Below are positions 21,484-29,464 of a stretch of 35,982 nucleotides of DNA, piece by piece. The position numbers and the translations under genes are program-made. The notes below the pieces were generated by a model. That model was not told where the DNA came from, did not search any database, and worked only from the letters and a program-made list of their open reading frames with translations. Numbering within the stretch: position 1 is the stretch's first letter; each line of letters starts with the position of its first letter. Origin of the DNA: Firmicutes bacterium UBA5286 (GTDB taxonomy: Bacteria > Bacillota > Proteinivoracia > UBA4975); NCBI GenBank assembly GCA_002408465.1, contig DHSM01000023.1:23498-59479 (forward strand), given 5' to 3'.

Positions 21484-22331
21484 CCCTGCCAGAAAATTTT
21501 AATTCCATGCTTGCTCAGGCTTACCAAAATAAAACCGCGGTGGGCTCCTTCAATGTCTATAACTACGAAACAATCAAGGGGGTATTTGAGGCCGGCCGGG
21601 ATGCAGGCAACATGCCTGTAATTATCGCCTTCGGCGCCAAATACTTGGCCAACATGAATCTTGAAGACGTCCACGCCCTCGTCCAGACCCTGGGGGCAAG
21701 ATATAATTTTCCAGTATGTCTCCACTTGGACCATTGCAAGGACATGGAGGTCATATGGCAGGCGATAAGAAGCGGTTTCAATTCGGTCATGTACGATGGT
21801 TCTGCTTTGCCTTTTGAGGAGAATCTAGCGAATACCAAGCTGGTGTGCGACATCGCTCACTCTTGCGGGGTTGCGGTGGAAGCAGAATTGGGAAGCTTGG
21901 CTGCAGGGGCCCGCTCCCATGAGGGAGCCGCAGAAGATCGACAGATATATACTGACCCAAAAGCAGCTAAAGAATTTGTCTCTAGAACAGGCGTAGATGC
22001 ATTGGCTGTGTCGATTGGCACAGTGCATGGTTTGTATAAAGGAATCCCCAATATCCGTGTCGATATTTTAAAGGAGATTAACGAAACCCTGGGTATTCCC
22101 TTGGTGCTTCACGGTGGCTCTGGGACTCCAGAAAATATCGTGCGTGAATGCATCCAAAATGGGATAGCGAAAATTAATGTCAACACTGAAATATCTGTAT
22201 ACACTGTTGACAAAACTATAGACCTACTCGATGGCAAACCGCAACAACACCTTTCTGTACTTGCACACAGTCAGCAAAAATTTGTGGCAGAGGTGGTGAG
22301 AAAGCATATTTATTTATTTACCGGCAGATAG
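21480..22331 (+). CDS. Class II fructose-bisphosphate aldolase-family protein (GatY/KbaY-like)
   Basis: A 283-residue zinc-dependent aldolase. Family motifs in order: VGSFNVYNYETIKGVFEA, the catalytic/zinc segment VCLHLDHCKD, SVMYDGSALPFEEN, EAELGSLAAG, the zinc His in SIGTVHGLYKG and LHGGSGTP, and the phosphate-binding KINVNTEISV. I start it at ATG 21480, overlapping the dehydrogenase stop by four bases, rather than seven codons earlier. Class II enzymes cleave a ketose phosphate to glyceraldehyde 3-phosphate or DHAP plus a second fragment. Position between a hydroxyacid dehydrogenase and a GntP permease suggests a sugar-acid phosphate, not fructose bisphosphate, as substrate (inference). 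Confidence 0.92.
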   Translation: MTLPENFNSMLAQAYQNKTAVGSFNVYNYETIKGVFEAGRDAGNMPVIIAFGAKYLANMNLEDVHALVQTLGARYNFPVCLHLDHCKDMEVIWQAIRSGFNSVMYDGSALPFEENLANTKLVCDIAHSCGVAVEAELGSLAAGARSHEGAAEDRQIYTDPKAAKEFVSRTGVDALAVSIGTVHGLYKGIPNIRVDILKEINETLGIPLVLHGGSGTPENIVRECIQNGIAKINVNTEISVYTVDKTIDLLDGKPQQHLSVLAHSQQKFVAEVVRKHIYLFTGR

Positions 22332-22407
22332 TGTGCAGTTGCAGGGAAAGTACAGGTTGCAGTATTGATGCTCTACCACTATTAAAATATTAGGAGGAGA
22401 GATCTGC

Positions 22408-23781
22408 ATGTCGTTGCCATTACTATTAGTTGGTTTTGTCATTTCGTTGTTGTTCGTCCTTACTACCATCATCAAATTCAAATTCCATCCTTTCCTTTCT
22501 CTATTGTTAGGCGGAATCCTAATGGGAATTATCGGCGGGGTCCCGCTGCCCAAAATCGCTTCGACCATGTCTTCAGGTTTTGGGAGCACTATGGGCGGTA
22601 TCGGGATTATCATTGCTTGGGGTATTGTTTTGGGCATCCTTTTGCATAAATCCGGATGCACCAGCCAGATTGCATCGATGATGCTTCGGGCCGCAGGCGA
22701 AAAACGGGCGCCCTTGGCGATCAACCTGACAGGCTACCTGGTTTCCATTCCTGTATTTTTTGACGCCGCTTTTGTTATTCTAATCTCCTTAGTCAAGCAA
22801 ATATCCCGGAAAGGGAAAATCCCTTTCATTTCTTTGGTCACTGCCTTGGCGGTAGGTTTGATTACTACCCATGCGATGGTAATACCTACTCCCGGCCCCT
22901 TGGCAGTTGCCGGCGCCATGGGCATTAATATTGCTTGGTTCTTGGTGTATGGTATCTTTGTTTCCCTGATTGCCTCTTTAGTAGCGGGAGTATTATACGG
23001 CGGCATACTGGGACGCAAGAAGGAATATGTCAATGATTTTGCTAACGACTTTGACGATATTGATGAAAGCGTTCAAGATACTGCTGGCATGCCCAGTGGC
23101 GGTTTAGGCGTATTTCTGATTTTCCTTCCCATCATTATCATCTTGCTGGGGACAATCCTTACCCAGGTTCTTGAAGGGGGAACCTTCCTTTATAATCTTT
23201 TCGCTTTCTTAGGTGATAAGAACATCGCCCTTTTAATTGGCGCAGTGGTGGCCTACTTGGCACTCCGTCCCCATATTAAAGAGAGCTTCGAAGATATTAT
23301 CACTGACGCAGCACAGCAAGCTGGCCCCATCTTCCTTATCACTGGCGCTGGCGGTGCCTTTGGCGCCATCATCAACGCCACCGGTATCGGCGCTGCTTTG
23401 CAGGAAACCTTGATTAACTGGACGACCGCAGGGGCAGCAATCATCCTCTTGATTGTAGCCTGGGCAATCAGCCAGATTTTACGGGCCGCTCAGGGATCTA
23501 CCACAGTGGCGTTAGTTACTACCTCCGCTATCTTTGCTCCCATCCTTTCTGGGATGAGCGCTGTTTCCCCGGTTCTCGTCGGTTTGGCCATCTGTGCAGG
23601 AGGCATCGGTATTTCTTTGCCTAACGACTCAGGCTTCTGGGTAGTAAACCGCTTCTCAAAATTCTCCTTGAAGCAGACCATCCAGTCTTGGACCATCGGC
23701 GGCACAATTTCTGGTTTAACGGCTCTTGCTATTCTCATCATCCTAAGTCTGTTCACTGGCGTCTTGCCTGGCTTACTGTAG
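22408..23781 (+). CDS. GntP-family sugar-acid permease
   Basis: A 457-residue transporter of the gluconate:proton symporter family, with about 12 membrane helices. Family stretches are FKFHPFLSLLLGGILMGIIG, GFGSTMGGIGIIIAWGIVLG, GYLVSIPVFFDAAFVILISL, THAMVIPTPGPLAVAGAMGI, LITGAGGAFGAIINATGIG and CAGGIGISLPNDSGFWVVNR. Members import gluconate, galactonate, glycerate and related sugar acids; substrate cannot be told from sequence. GGAGGAGAG precedes the ATG. It supplies the substrate for the kinase, dehydrogenase and aldolase of the same operon. A 15-bp hairpin follows before the kinase gene. Confidence 0.95.
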   Translation: MSLPLLLVGFVISLLFVLTTIIKFKFHPFLSLLLGGILMGIIGGVPLPKIASTMSSGFGSTMGGIGIIIAWGIVLGILLHKSGCTSQIASMMLRAAGEKRAPLAINLTGYLVSIPVFFDAAFVILISLVKQISRKGKIPFISLVTALAVGLITTHAMVIPTPGPLAVAGAMGINIAWFLVYGIFVSLIASLVAGVLYGGILGRKKEYVNDFANDFDDIDESVQDTAGMPSGGLGVFLIFLPIIIILLGTILTQVLEGGTFLYNLFAFLGDKNIALLIGAVVAYLALRPHIKESFEDIITDAAQQAGPIFLITGAGGAFGAIINATGIGAALQETLINWTTAGAAIILLIVAWAISQILRAAQGSTTVALVTTSAIFAPILSGMSAVSPVLVGLAICAGGIGISLPNDSGFWVVNRFSKFSLKQTIQSWTIGGTISGLTALAILIILSLFTGVLPGLL

Positions 23782-23792
23782 GTCATGAATAC

Positions 23793-23824
23793 TGTGTGCG
23801 CCGCTATAGATAGCGGCGCACACA
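23793..23824 (+). other. Perfect 15-bp hairpin between permease and kinase genes
   Basis: TGTGTGCGCCGCTAT (23793-23807) and its exact complement (23810-23824) are separated by two bases. No T-run follows, and the kinase ribosome binding site comes ~20 bases later. It is likely an mRNA stabiliser or a partial stop that sets the permease:kinase ratio. Confidence 0.75.
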
Positions 23825-23854
23825 ATTACCTCGAATAATAAGGAGGGAACTCCT

Positions 23855-25372
23855 ATGCAATATATAATCGCTTTAGACGTGGGCACTTCCAGCATGCGTG
23901 CTGTTCTCTACAGCAGCGGGGGTTCTATTATCCACTCATGCGGATATGAATACCATACAATTTTTCCGAAGCCCTCATATGTAGAGCAAGATCCTGAAAC
24001 CTGGAACCAAGCTGCCCTTTATACTTTAAAGGGCATAGGTGAATATATGCAAGCCCATGGCTTAAAGGCCGAGGCTATTTCTGTCACGTCCCAACGGGCA
24101 TCAATGATTCCCATGGACGTAGAGGGGAACCCCCTGCATAATGCGATAATGTGGCAGGACAAGCGTACAATCGCAGTATGTGAACACTTGGAACGAGAGT
24201 ATGGCCTGAAGTATTTACATCGTCGAACTGGCTTGCGGATTAATCCATTTTTCGTTCTCAATAAAATTCTATGGTTTAAGGAAAATCAAAAAGGCCTTTT
24301 TGCAAAAACCCAAAAATTCATCGGCGTACAAGATTATGTCATCTTAAAGTTGACTGGTTGCTATGTTACCGATTGGACTCAGGCCAGCCGCACAATGCTG
24401 ATGAATTTAGAAACCTTTACCTGGGATCAAGAGTTATTGGGTATTGCCGGAATAAACGAGGATCAACTCTGTACCCTGGTTCCCCCAGGCAGCGTGGCAG
24501 GCAGTCTTACTGAGGAAGTTTCCCAAAATTGTGCTTTGCCGGCTGGACTGCCAGTCGTGGTGTCGGGGGGGGATCAACAAAATGCTGCCATCGCTCTGGG
24601 GGTCGTGCATCCGGGTATGGCGGAGGCCAATACCGGCACTGGTTCATTCTTGCTCTCATATGCGCAAAAGCCGGTATTTGACGAAGATTGTCGGGTGCTG
24701 TGTCAAGCCGGAGCAATCGCCGGCACTTGGGTAGCAGAGACGGCAATTTTTAACACCGGCGCCATTTATCGTTGGTTTAAAGAACAACTTTGTCCGGATT
24801 TCCGTAATCAAGAATTTCCCTATGTACTCATGGACCAAGAAGCAGCTTTATCTCCTGTAGGGAGCAACGGGGTGATGTTGATTCCTCATTTTGAAGGCAG
24901 CGCTGCCCCCTATTGGAACCCTCGAGCCAAGGGAGTGTTTTTTAACTTGGGTCTGGGTACTACCCGGGGGGACATGCTTCGGGCAATTTTAGAAGGAATC
25001 ACCTTGGAAATTGCCGAGAATTTAGCTCTGATGCGTGCTCTCATTGGTGAGATAAACGAGGTCAGTGTCGCTGGAGGCATGGTGAAAAGCGATATGTTCT
25101 GCGATATCCAAGCTTCTGCCTATAAGGCTCGAATTATTCGGTTTATGAATCCTGAGGCCAGTTCCTTAGGCGCTTGTATTAATGCTTCAGTAGCCCTGGG
25201 TTTTTATCCGTCAGTCGAAGAGGCCTTTCGTGCTATGGTTACTGAATCAGCTGAGTTCAATGCAGACCCTGGCAAACACAAGATATACCAGCAATTACGG
25301 CAGCGAAAAAATAAACTCTATCAAGCATTGGCTGAAGGCAAAGTGTATCAGGAGTTCATGGAGGCAATCTAA
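23855..25372 (+). CDS. FGGY-family carbohydrate kinase
   Basis: A 505-residue kinase of the FGGY family (gluconokinase, xylulokinase, YoaC-type). The N-terminal phosphate loop is ALDVGTSSMRAVLY; AISVTSQRASMIPMD and NAIMWQDKRT shape the substrate site; FIGVQDYVILKLTG and WTQASRTMLMNL follow. The catalytic Asp is expected in VVVSGGDQQNAAIALGVV. The C-terminal ATP-binding half has EANTGTGSFLLSY, GLGTTRGDMLRAILEGITLE and VAGGMVKSDMFCDIQAS. AAGGAGGG precedes the ATG. The B. subtilis gluconate kinase is of this family and is likewise encoded beside GntP, so an aldonate or ketoaldonate substrate is the best guess. Confidence 0.93.
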   Translation: MQYIIALDVGTSSMRAVLYSSGGSIIHSCGYEYHTIFPKPSYVEQDPETWNQAALYTLKGIGEYMQAHGLKAEAISVTSQRASMIPMDVEGNPLHNAIMWQDKRTIAVCEHLEREYGLKYLHRRTGLRINPFFVLNKILWFKENQKGLFAKTQKFIGVQDYVILKLTGCYVTDWTQASRTMLMNLETFTWDQELLGIAGINEDQLCTLVPPGSVAGSLTEEVSQNCALPAGLPVVVSGGDQQNAAIALGVVHPGMAEANTGTGSFLLSYAQKPVFDEDCRVLCQAGAIAGTWVAETAIFNTGAIYRWFKEQLCPDFRNQEFPYVLMDQEAALSPVGSNGVMLIPHFEGSAAPYWNPRAKGVFFNLGLGTTRGDMLRAILEGITLEIAENLALMRALIGEINEVSVAGGMVKSDMFCDIQASAYKARIIRFMNPEASSLGACINASVALGFYPSVEEAFRAMVTESAEFNADPGKHKIYQQLRQRKNKLYQALAEGKVYQEFMEAI

Positions 25373-25391
25373 TAACGACAATATAATCAAC

Positions 25392-25423
25392 AAGGACGGA
25401 GCTTCTTCACCGGCTCCGTCCTT
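25392..25423 (+). terminator. Terminator of the sugar-acid operon
   Basis: Perfect 11-bp stem AAGGACGGAGC (25392-25402) with its complement (25413-25423) and a 10-base loop, 20 bases after the kinase stop. The following T-run is weak (GCTATTTCT). Confidence 0.65.
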
Positions 25424-25611
25424 GCTATTTCTGTCGGAATCAAGGATAGGGATTGCATCCGGACTTAAGTCCCGTCTTCCCAATCTTGCCGGCATATGGT
25501 ATAAGAGAGCCGGACTAATCTATGTTAATTTTTTATAATTGCAGGGTTTAGCTGACATGTTGCGTCTAAGAAGATAGAGGAGCAAAGGGGGCGGTAAGTA
25601 TCGAAGAACGT

Positions 25612-26154
25612 ATGTTAATTGAAGCAGTTCTGGCAGGAGATGAACGGGCCTTCCGTCCCCTGATTGAAAGCTGCAGCAGTCTTGTCTACACTTCAATTCT
25701 CAAAATCCTTCGAGATCCTAACGCGTCTGAGGATATAGCCCAGGAGGCTTTTCTCCAAGCCTTCCTTTCCCTAGACAAATTCCGTATGGAATCTTCCTTC
25801 TCTACCTGGCTGGTGAGAATTGCTGTCAACAAGGCCTTGGACCACTTGCGCAAAGAGAAAGCAAGACCGCCATCCCAAGAGCTTATGGATGCCCTACTCG
25901 ATGAGAACGCTCCCAACCCTGAAACTATGCTCCTCGAAGAAGAACTGATCTGGCAGCTGCGGGAGGAAGTGCAGCAGTTGCCTCCCATTTACCGCAAAGT
26001 TATTTATGAGTATTACTTCAACCGGCTTTCCTATCGAGAGATTGCCGCCAAGGAAGGTATTTCCGAAAAGACTGTTGAGTCCAGGTTATATCGGGCAAGG
26101 AACATGTTGAGAGAAAACAGGGCGGGAGGTGAAGGCAATGTGTCTGCTCCATAA
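25612..26154 (+). CDS. ECF-type RNA polymerase sigma factor
   Basis: A 180-residue extracytoplasmic-function sigma factor. Region 2 has CSSLVYTSILKILRDPNASE and DIAQEAFLQAFLSLDKFR, the core-binding and -10 recognition helices, then FSTWLVRIAVNKALDHLRKE. Region 4 has LREEVQQLPPIYRKVIYEYY and the HTH YREIAAKEGISEKTVESRLYRARNML for -35 recognition. The ATG at 25612 has no close ribosome binding site; the frame is open upstream (SIEER precedes it) and a GGGGGCGG lies ~20 bases away, so the true start may be slightly upstream at a non-standard codon. It heads an operon with an anti-sigma-like gene and two membrane proteins. Confidence 0.92.
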   Translation: MLIEAVLAGDERAFRPLIESCSSLVYTSILKILRDPNASEDIAQEAFLQAFLSLDKFRMESSFSTWLVRIAVNKALDHLRKEKARPPSQELMDALLDENAPNPETMLLEEELIWQLREEVQQLPPIYRKVIYEYYFNRLSYREIAAKEGISEKTVESRLYRARNMLRENRAGGEGNVSAP

Positions 26155-26548
26155 AGATTTGGATTGGGTGAAGTTCGTGAAGGATGAGGTCACGGATCGG
26201 GATGAGTACTTGCTTGCCCTTGAGTCCTGTGATACTTGCTTTCTGGAGTATATGCAGCAGCTGGAAAAAGTTCTCGAAGAGCCATCACCGGATTTTACCG
26301 ACCCGGTAATGCAAGAAATACAAGGGATGCAGGCCAAGGCCGCAAAGCCCAATTCCTTCAGCCCCTTCAAACCTTTCTTGCACTATATTGTCGCTGCCTG
26401 TCTTACTTTGTTCTTGCTGGAGGTAGGGGCCTTTGATTGGCTGCTCAAAGATTCTCTGCTTCTCACCACAGAACCCAATCTTTTTGGTCAATTTCTTAAC
26501 CAATTGGGTGAGCTGATTGGCACCTTGAAAATCAACCTGGGAGGTTAG
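26138..26548 (+). CDS. Anti-sigma-like membrane protein with degenerate zinc motif
   Basis: A 136-residue protein with a cytosolic N-terminal part, one membrane helix (PFLHYIVAACLTLFLLEVGA, about residues 81-100) and a short outer tail. Position directly after the ECF sigma gene, with overlapping ends, is standard for an anti-sigma factor. The N-terminus has LALESCDTCFLEYMQQLEKV, which recalls the zinc-binding HX3CX2C motif of ZAS anti-sigma factors, but the His position is taken by Ala and only the CX2C remains. GGAGGTG lies 7 bases before the ATG. Inference: it holds the sigma factor inactive until an envelope signal arrives. Confidence 0.72.
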   Translation: MCLLHKDLDWVKFVKDEVTDRDEYLLALESCDTCFLEYMQQLEKVLEEPSPDFTDPVMQEIQGMQAKAAKPNSFSPFKPFLHYIVAACLTLFLLEVGAFDWLLKDSLLLTTEPNLFGQFLNQLGELIGTLKINLGG

Positions 26549-26551
26549 AAC

Positions 26552-27013
26552 ATGAAAAATAGACCAAACAAAGCATTGACCTTTTTCCTGTCTTTTTGCC
26601 CCGGAGTCGGGCATCTATACCTGGGGACCATGACTAGGGGCCTGCAATTCATGATCTTGTTTTTTGGGGCCTGGGCGTTGATAGATTTTTCTTCCATAGG
26701 AATATTCAACTTCTGCATTCCCATCATCTGGTTTTACTCTCTGTTTGATGCTCTGCAGTTGGCAGATCAGGAAATAATCGAGGACCGGCCCCTGGTAGAG
26801 TGGACACATCTCACTGGTCACTGGCTTGGCCCAATCTTGATCGCCTTGGGGGGCATCCTCATCATAGACGACATTATGCCCAGGGTCTGGAATAAAATTT
26901 TTGTTGATATCAATTTCTCCTGGAATAGCTTCCGCTCGCTGGCAATGGCCCTGGCGCTGATCATTATCGGCATGTTGCTGCTGCGGGGAAAGAGGGTGCG
27001 TAAAAATGACTGA
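26552..27013 (+). CDS. Small membrane protein, TM2-like
   Basis: A 153-residue protein with about four hydrophobic helices. The N-terminus ALTFFLSFCPGVGHLYLGTM carries the PGxGHxYLG pattern shared with TM2-type membrane domains; RGLQFMILFFGAWALIDF follows. The middle (DQEIIEDRPLVEWTHLTG) is hydrophilic and the end is two helices and a basic tail GKRVRKND. It starts three bases after the anti-sigma gene and overlaps the next gene by eight bases, so it belongs to the same envelope-stress operon. No specific function can be assigned. Confidence 0.75.
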   Translation: MKNRPNKALTFFLSFCPGVGHLYLGTMTRGLQFMILFFGAWALIDFSSIGIFNFCIPIIWFYSLFDALQLADQEIIEDRPLVEWTHLTGHWLGPILIALGGILIIDDIMPRVWNKIFVDINFSWNSFRSLAMALALIIIGMLLLRGKRVRKND

Positions 27014-27986
27014 GCAGGAAAAACAGCATTCTCAGGCAGCGACCCCGGTAACTCCTGTCCGGGAAGTCAGGCAATGGCGGGTGGGAACCTTGTCCATGGG
27101 GCTGTTATTGGTAGCCCTGGGAATTGTCCTCCTGGCGGGAAAATTTAACCCCGCCTGGTCCCTAGGCAGTTTGCTGAAGTTCTGGCCTGTCATCCTCATT
27201 GTCTTGGGCTTGGAAATGGTCATGCTGAATATCCTGTCTTCTCTTAGAGGCTGCAGGTTTCGCTTTACTTACGACGTGCTGAGCATACTCCTGGTCTTTT
27301 TGATTCTCATTTCCAGTTCGGTAATGGTTGCCCTGGAATCTGCAGGAGTCTTGGACTTTACCCACAGGGCCTTGGGAGGAGCTGAGCGCTATGGAAAAGC
27401 AGAAACCGTATTTTCGGTAGACGAGTCTTTGAGGTCCCTGGCCCTAAGAGTGGAGGGAAGCGGCGAGACAATTCTTCGCTCTTACCCAGGCAAGGAAATA
27501 AAAGTGTCTGTTCTCTATCTTGGCATTTTCTCAACGCAAAAAGAGGCTGACGCATATGCCAAAGAACAGTACATTGGGGAAGAGCGGCTGGAAAATACCC
27601 TGGCTGTGACTATCTATCCTCCCACTCAGGGTAAACTCCCTCGGCATGAAGTCAGGCAAGAGGTGACGATTTTTATCCCTCAGGAGTTAGATGTGGAACT
27701 TGAGCAGCAGGGAGGCAGCATCAAGATTGTCCTAGATGAGCTTAAGAGCAATTGGACCGTTAATCACCGGTCCTCGCAGATTCTGGACATTTCTCTGGGG
27801 ACAACGACTGCTGGAAGAATAGCGGTGCAACAGGCGGATGCGCTCATGGGCAATATTGAATGGGATGAAATCCGCAACCAGGATAATCCGGAATTGCCAA
27901 TAGAGGCAGTTAAGTCTTGGGGTGAGGGCCCATATTCGTTGAACATCTGCCAGGACGGGGGCAAGACGATAATCCGCACTAAATAA
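27006..27986 (+). CDS. LiaF-like membrane protein
   Basis: A 326-residue protein. The N-terminal third carries the LiaI/LiaF-type helix pair (RVGTLSMGLLLVALGIVLLA and LKFWPVILIVLGLEMVML) plus a third helix (FRFTYDVLSILLVFLILISS). The remaining ~200 residues form a beta-rich domain outside the helices (SLALRVEGSGETILRSYPG, then EVTIFIPQELDVELEQQGGS) like the DUF4097/LiaF-C adhesin-like folds. LiaF proteins damp cell-envelope stress signalling in Bacillota. Here it is tied to an ECF sigma factor rather than a LiaRS two-component pair. It is the last gene of the operon and overlaps the previous one by eight bases. Confidence 0.78.
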   Translation: MTEQEKQHSQAATPVTPVREVRQWRVGTLSMGLLLVALGIVLLAGKFNPAWSLGSLLKFWPVILIVLGLEMVMLNILSSLRGCRFRFTYDVLSILLVFLILISSSVMVALESAGVLDFTHRALGGAERYGKAETVFSVDESLRSLALRVEGSGETILRSYPGKEIKVSVLYLGIFSTQKEADAYAKEQYIGEERLENTLAVTIYPPTQGKLPRHEVRQEVTIFIPQELDVELEQQGGSIKIVLDELKSNWTVNHRSSQILDISLGTTTAGRIAVQQADALMGNIEWDEIRNQDNPELPIEAVKSWGEGPYSLNICQDGGKTIIRTK

Positions 27987-28365
27987 AAGGGGAGAACCCC
28001 TTGATACATGCAGTTTTACGGGGACGTACCTTTTTGTCACATTTTCGACACTTTTCGACACCGGGACTCCCTTCTAGGCATTTCCGCTATAACCCGAGTA
28101 TTACAGGGGCGGGGTTTCCCGCCCGTCACCGGGGGCGGAAAGGACGGCGCCCCATTGTAGGGGAGGGGTTTTCCCTCCCTTAGGGTCACCCCTGCCCAAG
28201 GGGATCCCCCCCCAACGACGGCCCTTTATTCCGGCCTCCGACATCTGACATCTAAAACCAACGACGGTCCGCAATCCAACCTCCGATATCCAACCTCCTA
28301 CTTCTAGAATGGGCCGGGGGGCGAAGACCACCCCCCCGCTTAATAGGGGCGGCCGGTGAAAAGTA

Positions 28366-28394
28366 TTGCTAATTCCTTGCGAAACAATTACAAT
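28366..28394 (+). promoter_or_regulatory. Promoter of the three-gene ABC-2 operon
   Basis: TTGCTA (28366-28371) and TACAAT (28389-28394) are 17 bp apart, with a start site expected near 28401, just before the leader inverted repeat. Confidence 0.5.
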
Positions 28395-28411
28395 ATAAGT
28401 CCGTCTCCAAT

Positions 28412-28443
28412 TTAGAGTGTGTTTTTTTCCGTACACACTCTAA
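28412..28443 (+). promoter_or_regulatory. Leader inverted repeat (operator or attenuator)
   Basis: TTAGAGTGTGT (28412-28422) and ACACACTCTAA (28433-28443) are perfectly complementary 11-base arms around a T-rich 10-base spacer. It begins about 10 bases after the predicted start site, so it could act as a repressor site in DNA or as an RNA hairpin. Confidence 0.6.
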
Positions 28444-28489
28444 TTGTGTTTAGTCGCTTAAGACATTTTAGATGAAAGCGGGTGGTAAG

Positions 28490-29464
28490 GTGATAAGGTT
28501 AGAGGGGATAAATAAAACCTTTAGGGTTGCCAGGCGCAAATCTGGGTTTGGGCGGGCGGTAAGGGCGCTGCTGTCCCGGGAACATGAAACAATCCATGCC
28601 CTCAGGGATGTAAGTTTCACGATTGAGGATGGCGAAATGGTAGGTTACATCGGTCCCAACGGCGCGGGGAAAAGCACCACCATTAAGATAATGTGCGGCA
28701 TTCTGACGCCGGACAGCGGCAAATGTGAGATTAACGGGCGGACGCCCTGGCGGGAGCGGATAGCCCATGTCCGCGATATCGGGGTGGTGTTTGGCCAGCG
28801 CAGCCAGCTCTGGTGGGATGTGCCGGTATGGGACAGTTTTGACCTCATCAGAGATATCTACAAGGTCGATGCGCGGGAATATAAGCGTAATCTCGATGAG
28901 CTCGTTACCCTCCTGGATTTGGCGGAGATCCTGAAAACGCCCACCCGCAATTTGAGTCTGGGCCAGCGAATGCGTTGTGAACTAGCGGCCTCCCTTTTGC
29001 ACAACCCTAAAATTTTATTTTTGGACGAGCCTACCATCGGCCTAGATGCCGTATCCAAATTGGCGGTGCGCCAGTTTATCAAAAAACTTAATGCCGAGCA
29101 GGGCGTGACCATCATCTTAACCACCCATGACATGCAGGATATCGAGGCGCTTACTCAGCGTATCTTGCTTATCGGCAAAGGGAGAATCCTCCTGGACGGA
29201 AGCCTGGAAGAACTAAAAAAGAGCTCATCTCAGCGCAAAACCATCGTCTTCGAGTATACGGGGAAGGATCCGGCTCTATGCGAAGGCATGACCTCTGTTG
29301 AGGGGCGCGAGGGGCGGCTGGTGGTTAGTCTGGAGCCATCCATCTGTTCAGTATCCGAAGCCATCGCTTATATTTCCGCTCAGGTGGAGGTTATCGATAT
29401 TTCTGTTTCCGGCATCAGCGCCGAGGAGATGGTAGCAGGGTTGTACAGGGAGTACCATATATGA
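28490..29464 (+). CDS. ABC-2 transporter ATP-binding protein (COG4586 type)
   Basis: A 324-residue ATPase of the group that partners two ABC-2 family 6 permeases. It opens VIRLEGINKTFRVARRK, with the insertion RAVRALLSREHETIHALRDV typical of the group. Walker A is GPNGAGKSTT; the Q-loop region is VFGQRSQLWWDVPVWDSFDL, a hallmark of this subgroup; the signature is LSLGQRMRCELAASLLH; Walker B is ILFLDEPTIGLD; the H-loop is TTHDM. I chose GTG 28490, which has GGTGG 5 bases upstream; an in-frame ATG at 28472 has no ribosome binding site. It ends in an ATGA overlap with the first permease. The substrate of this transporter class is not settled. Confidence 0.9.
   Translation: MIRLEGINKTFRVARRKSGFGRAVRALLSREHETIHALRDVSFTIEDGEMVGYIGPNGAGKSTTIKIMCGILTPDSGKCEINGRTPWRERIAHVRDIGVVFGQRSQLWWDVPVWDSFDLIRDIYKVDAREYKRNLDELVTLLDLAEILKTPTRNLSLGQRMRCELAASLLHNPKILFLDEPTIGLDAVSKLAVRQFIKKLNAEQGVTIILTTHDMQDIEALTQRILLIGKGRILLDGSLEELKKSSSQRKTIVFEYTGKDPALCEGMTSVEGREGRLVVSLEPSICSVSEAIAYISAQVEVIDISVSGISAEEMVAGLYREYHI

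Larger units (their letters stand above)
27987..28489. repeat. GC-rich non-coding repeat region
   Basis: About 500 bases without a gene. 28010-28070 has the phrase ACGGGGACGTACCTTTTTGT, a type of sequence I associate with dispersed intergenic repeats. 28105-28200 is rich in G/C runs with small palindromes (GGGGCGGGGTTTCCCGCCC). CCAACGACGG occurs at 28212-28221 and 28258-28267, and CCTCCGAxATC-like phrases recur between 28230 and 28305. It ends in the promoter and leader hairpin of the ABC operon. Confidence 0.55.

Noticed and set aside
25541..25570. Self-recognised ECF promoter upstream of the sigma gene
   Set aside because: A CGTC-like -10 occurs at 25563-25566, but nothing like TGAAAC is found 16-17 bases upstream.
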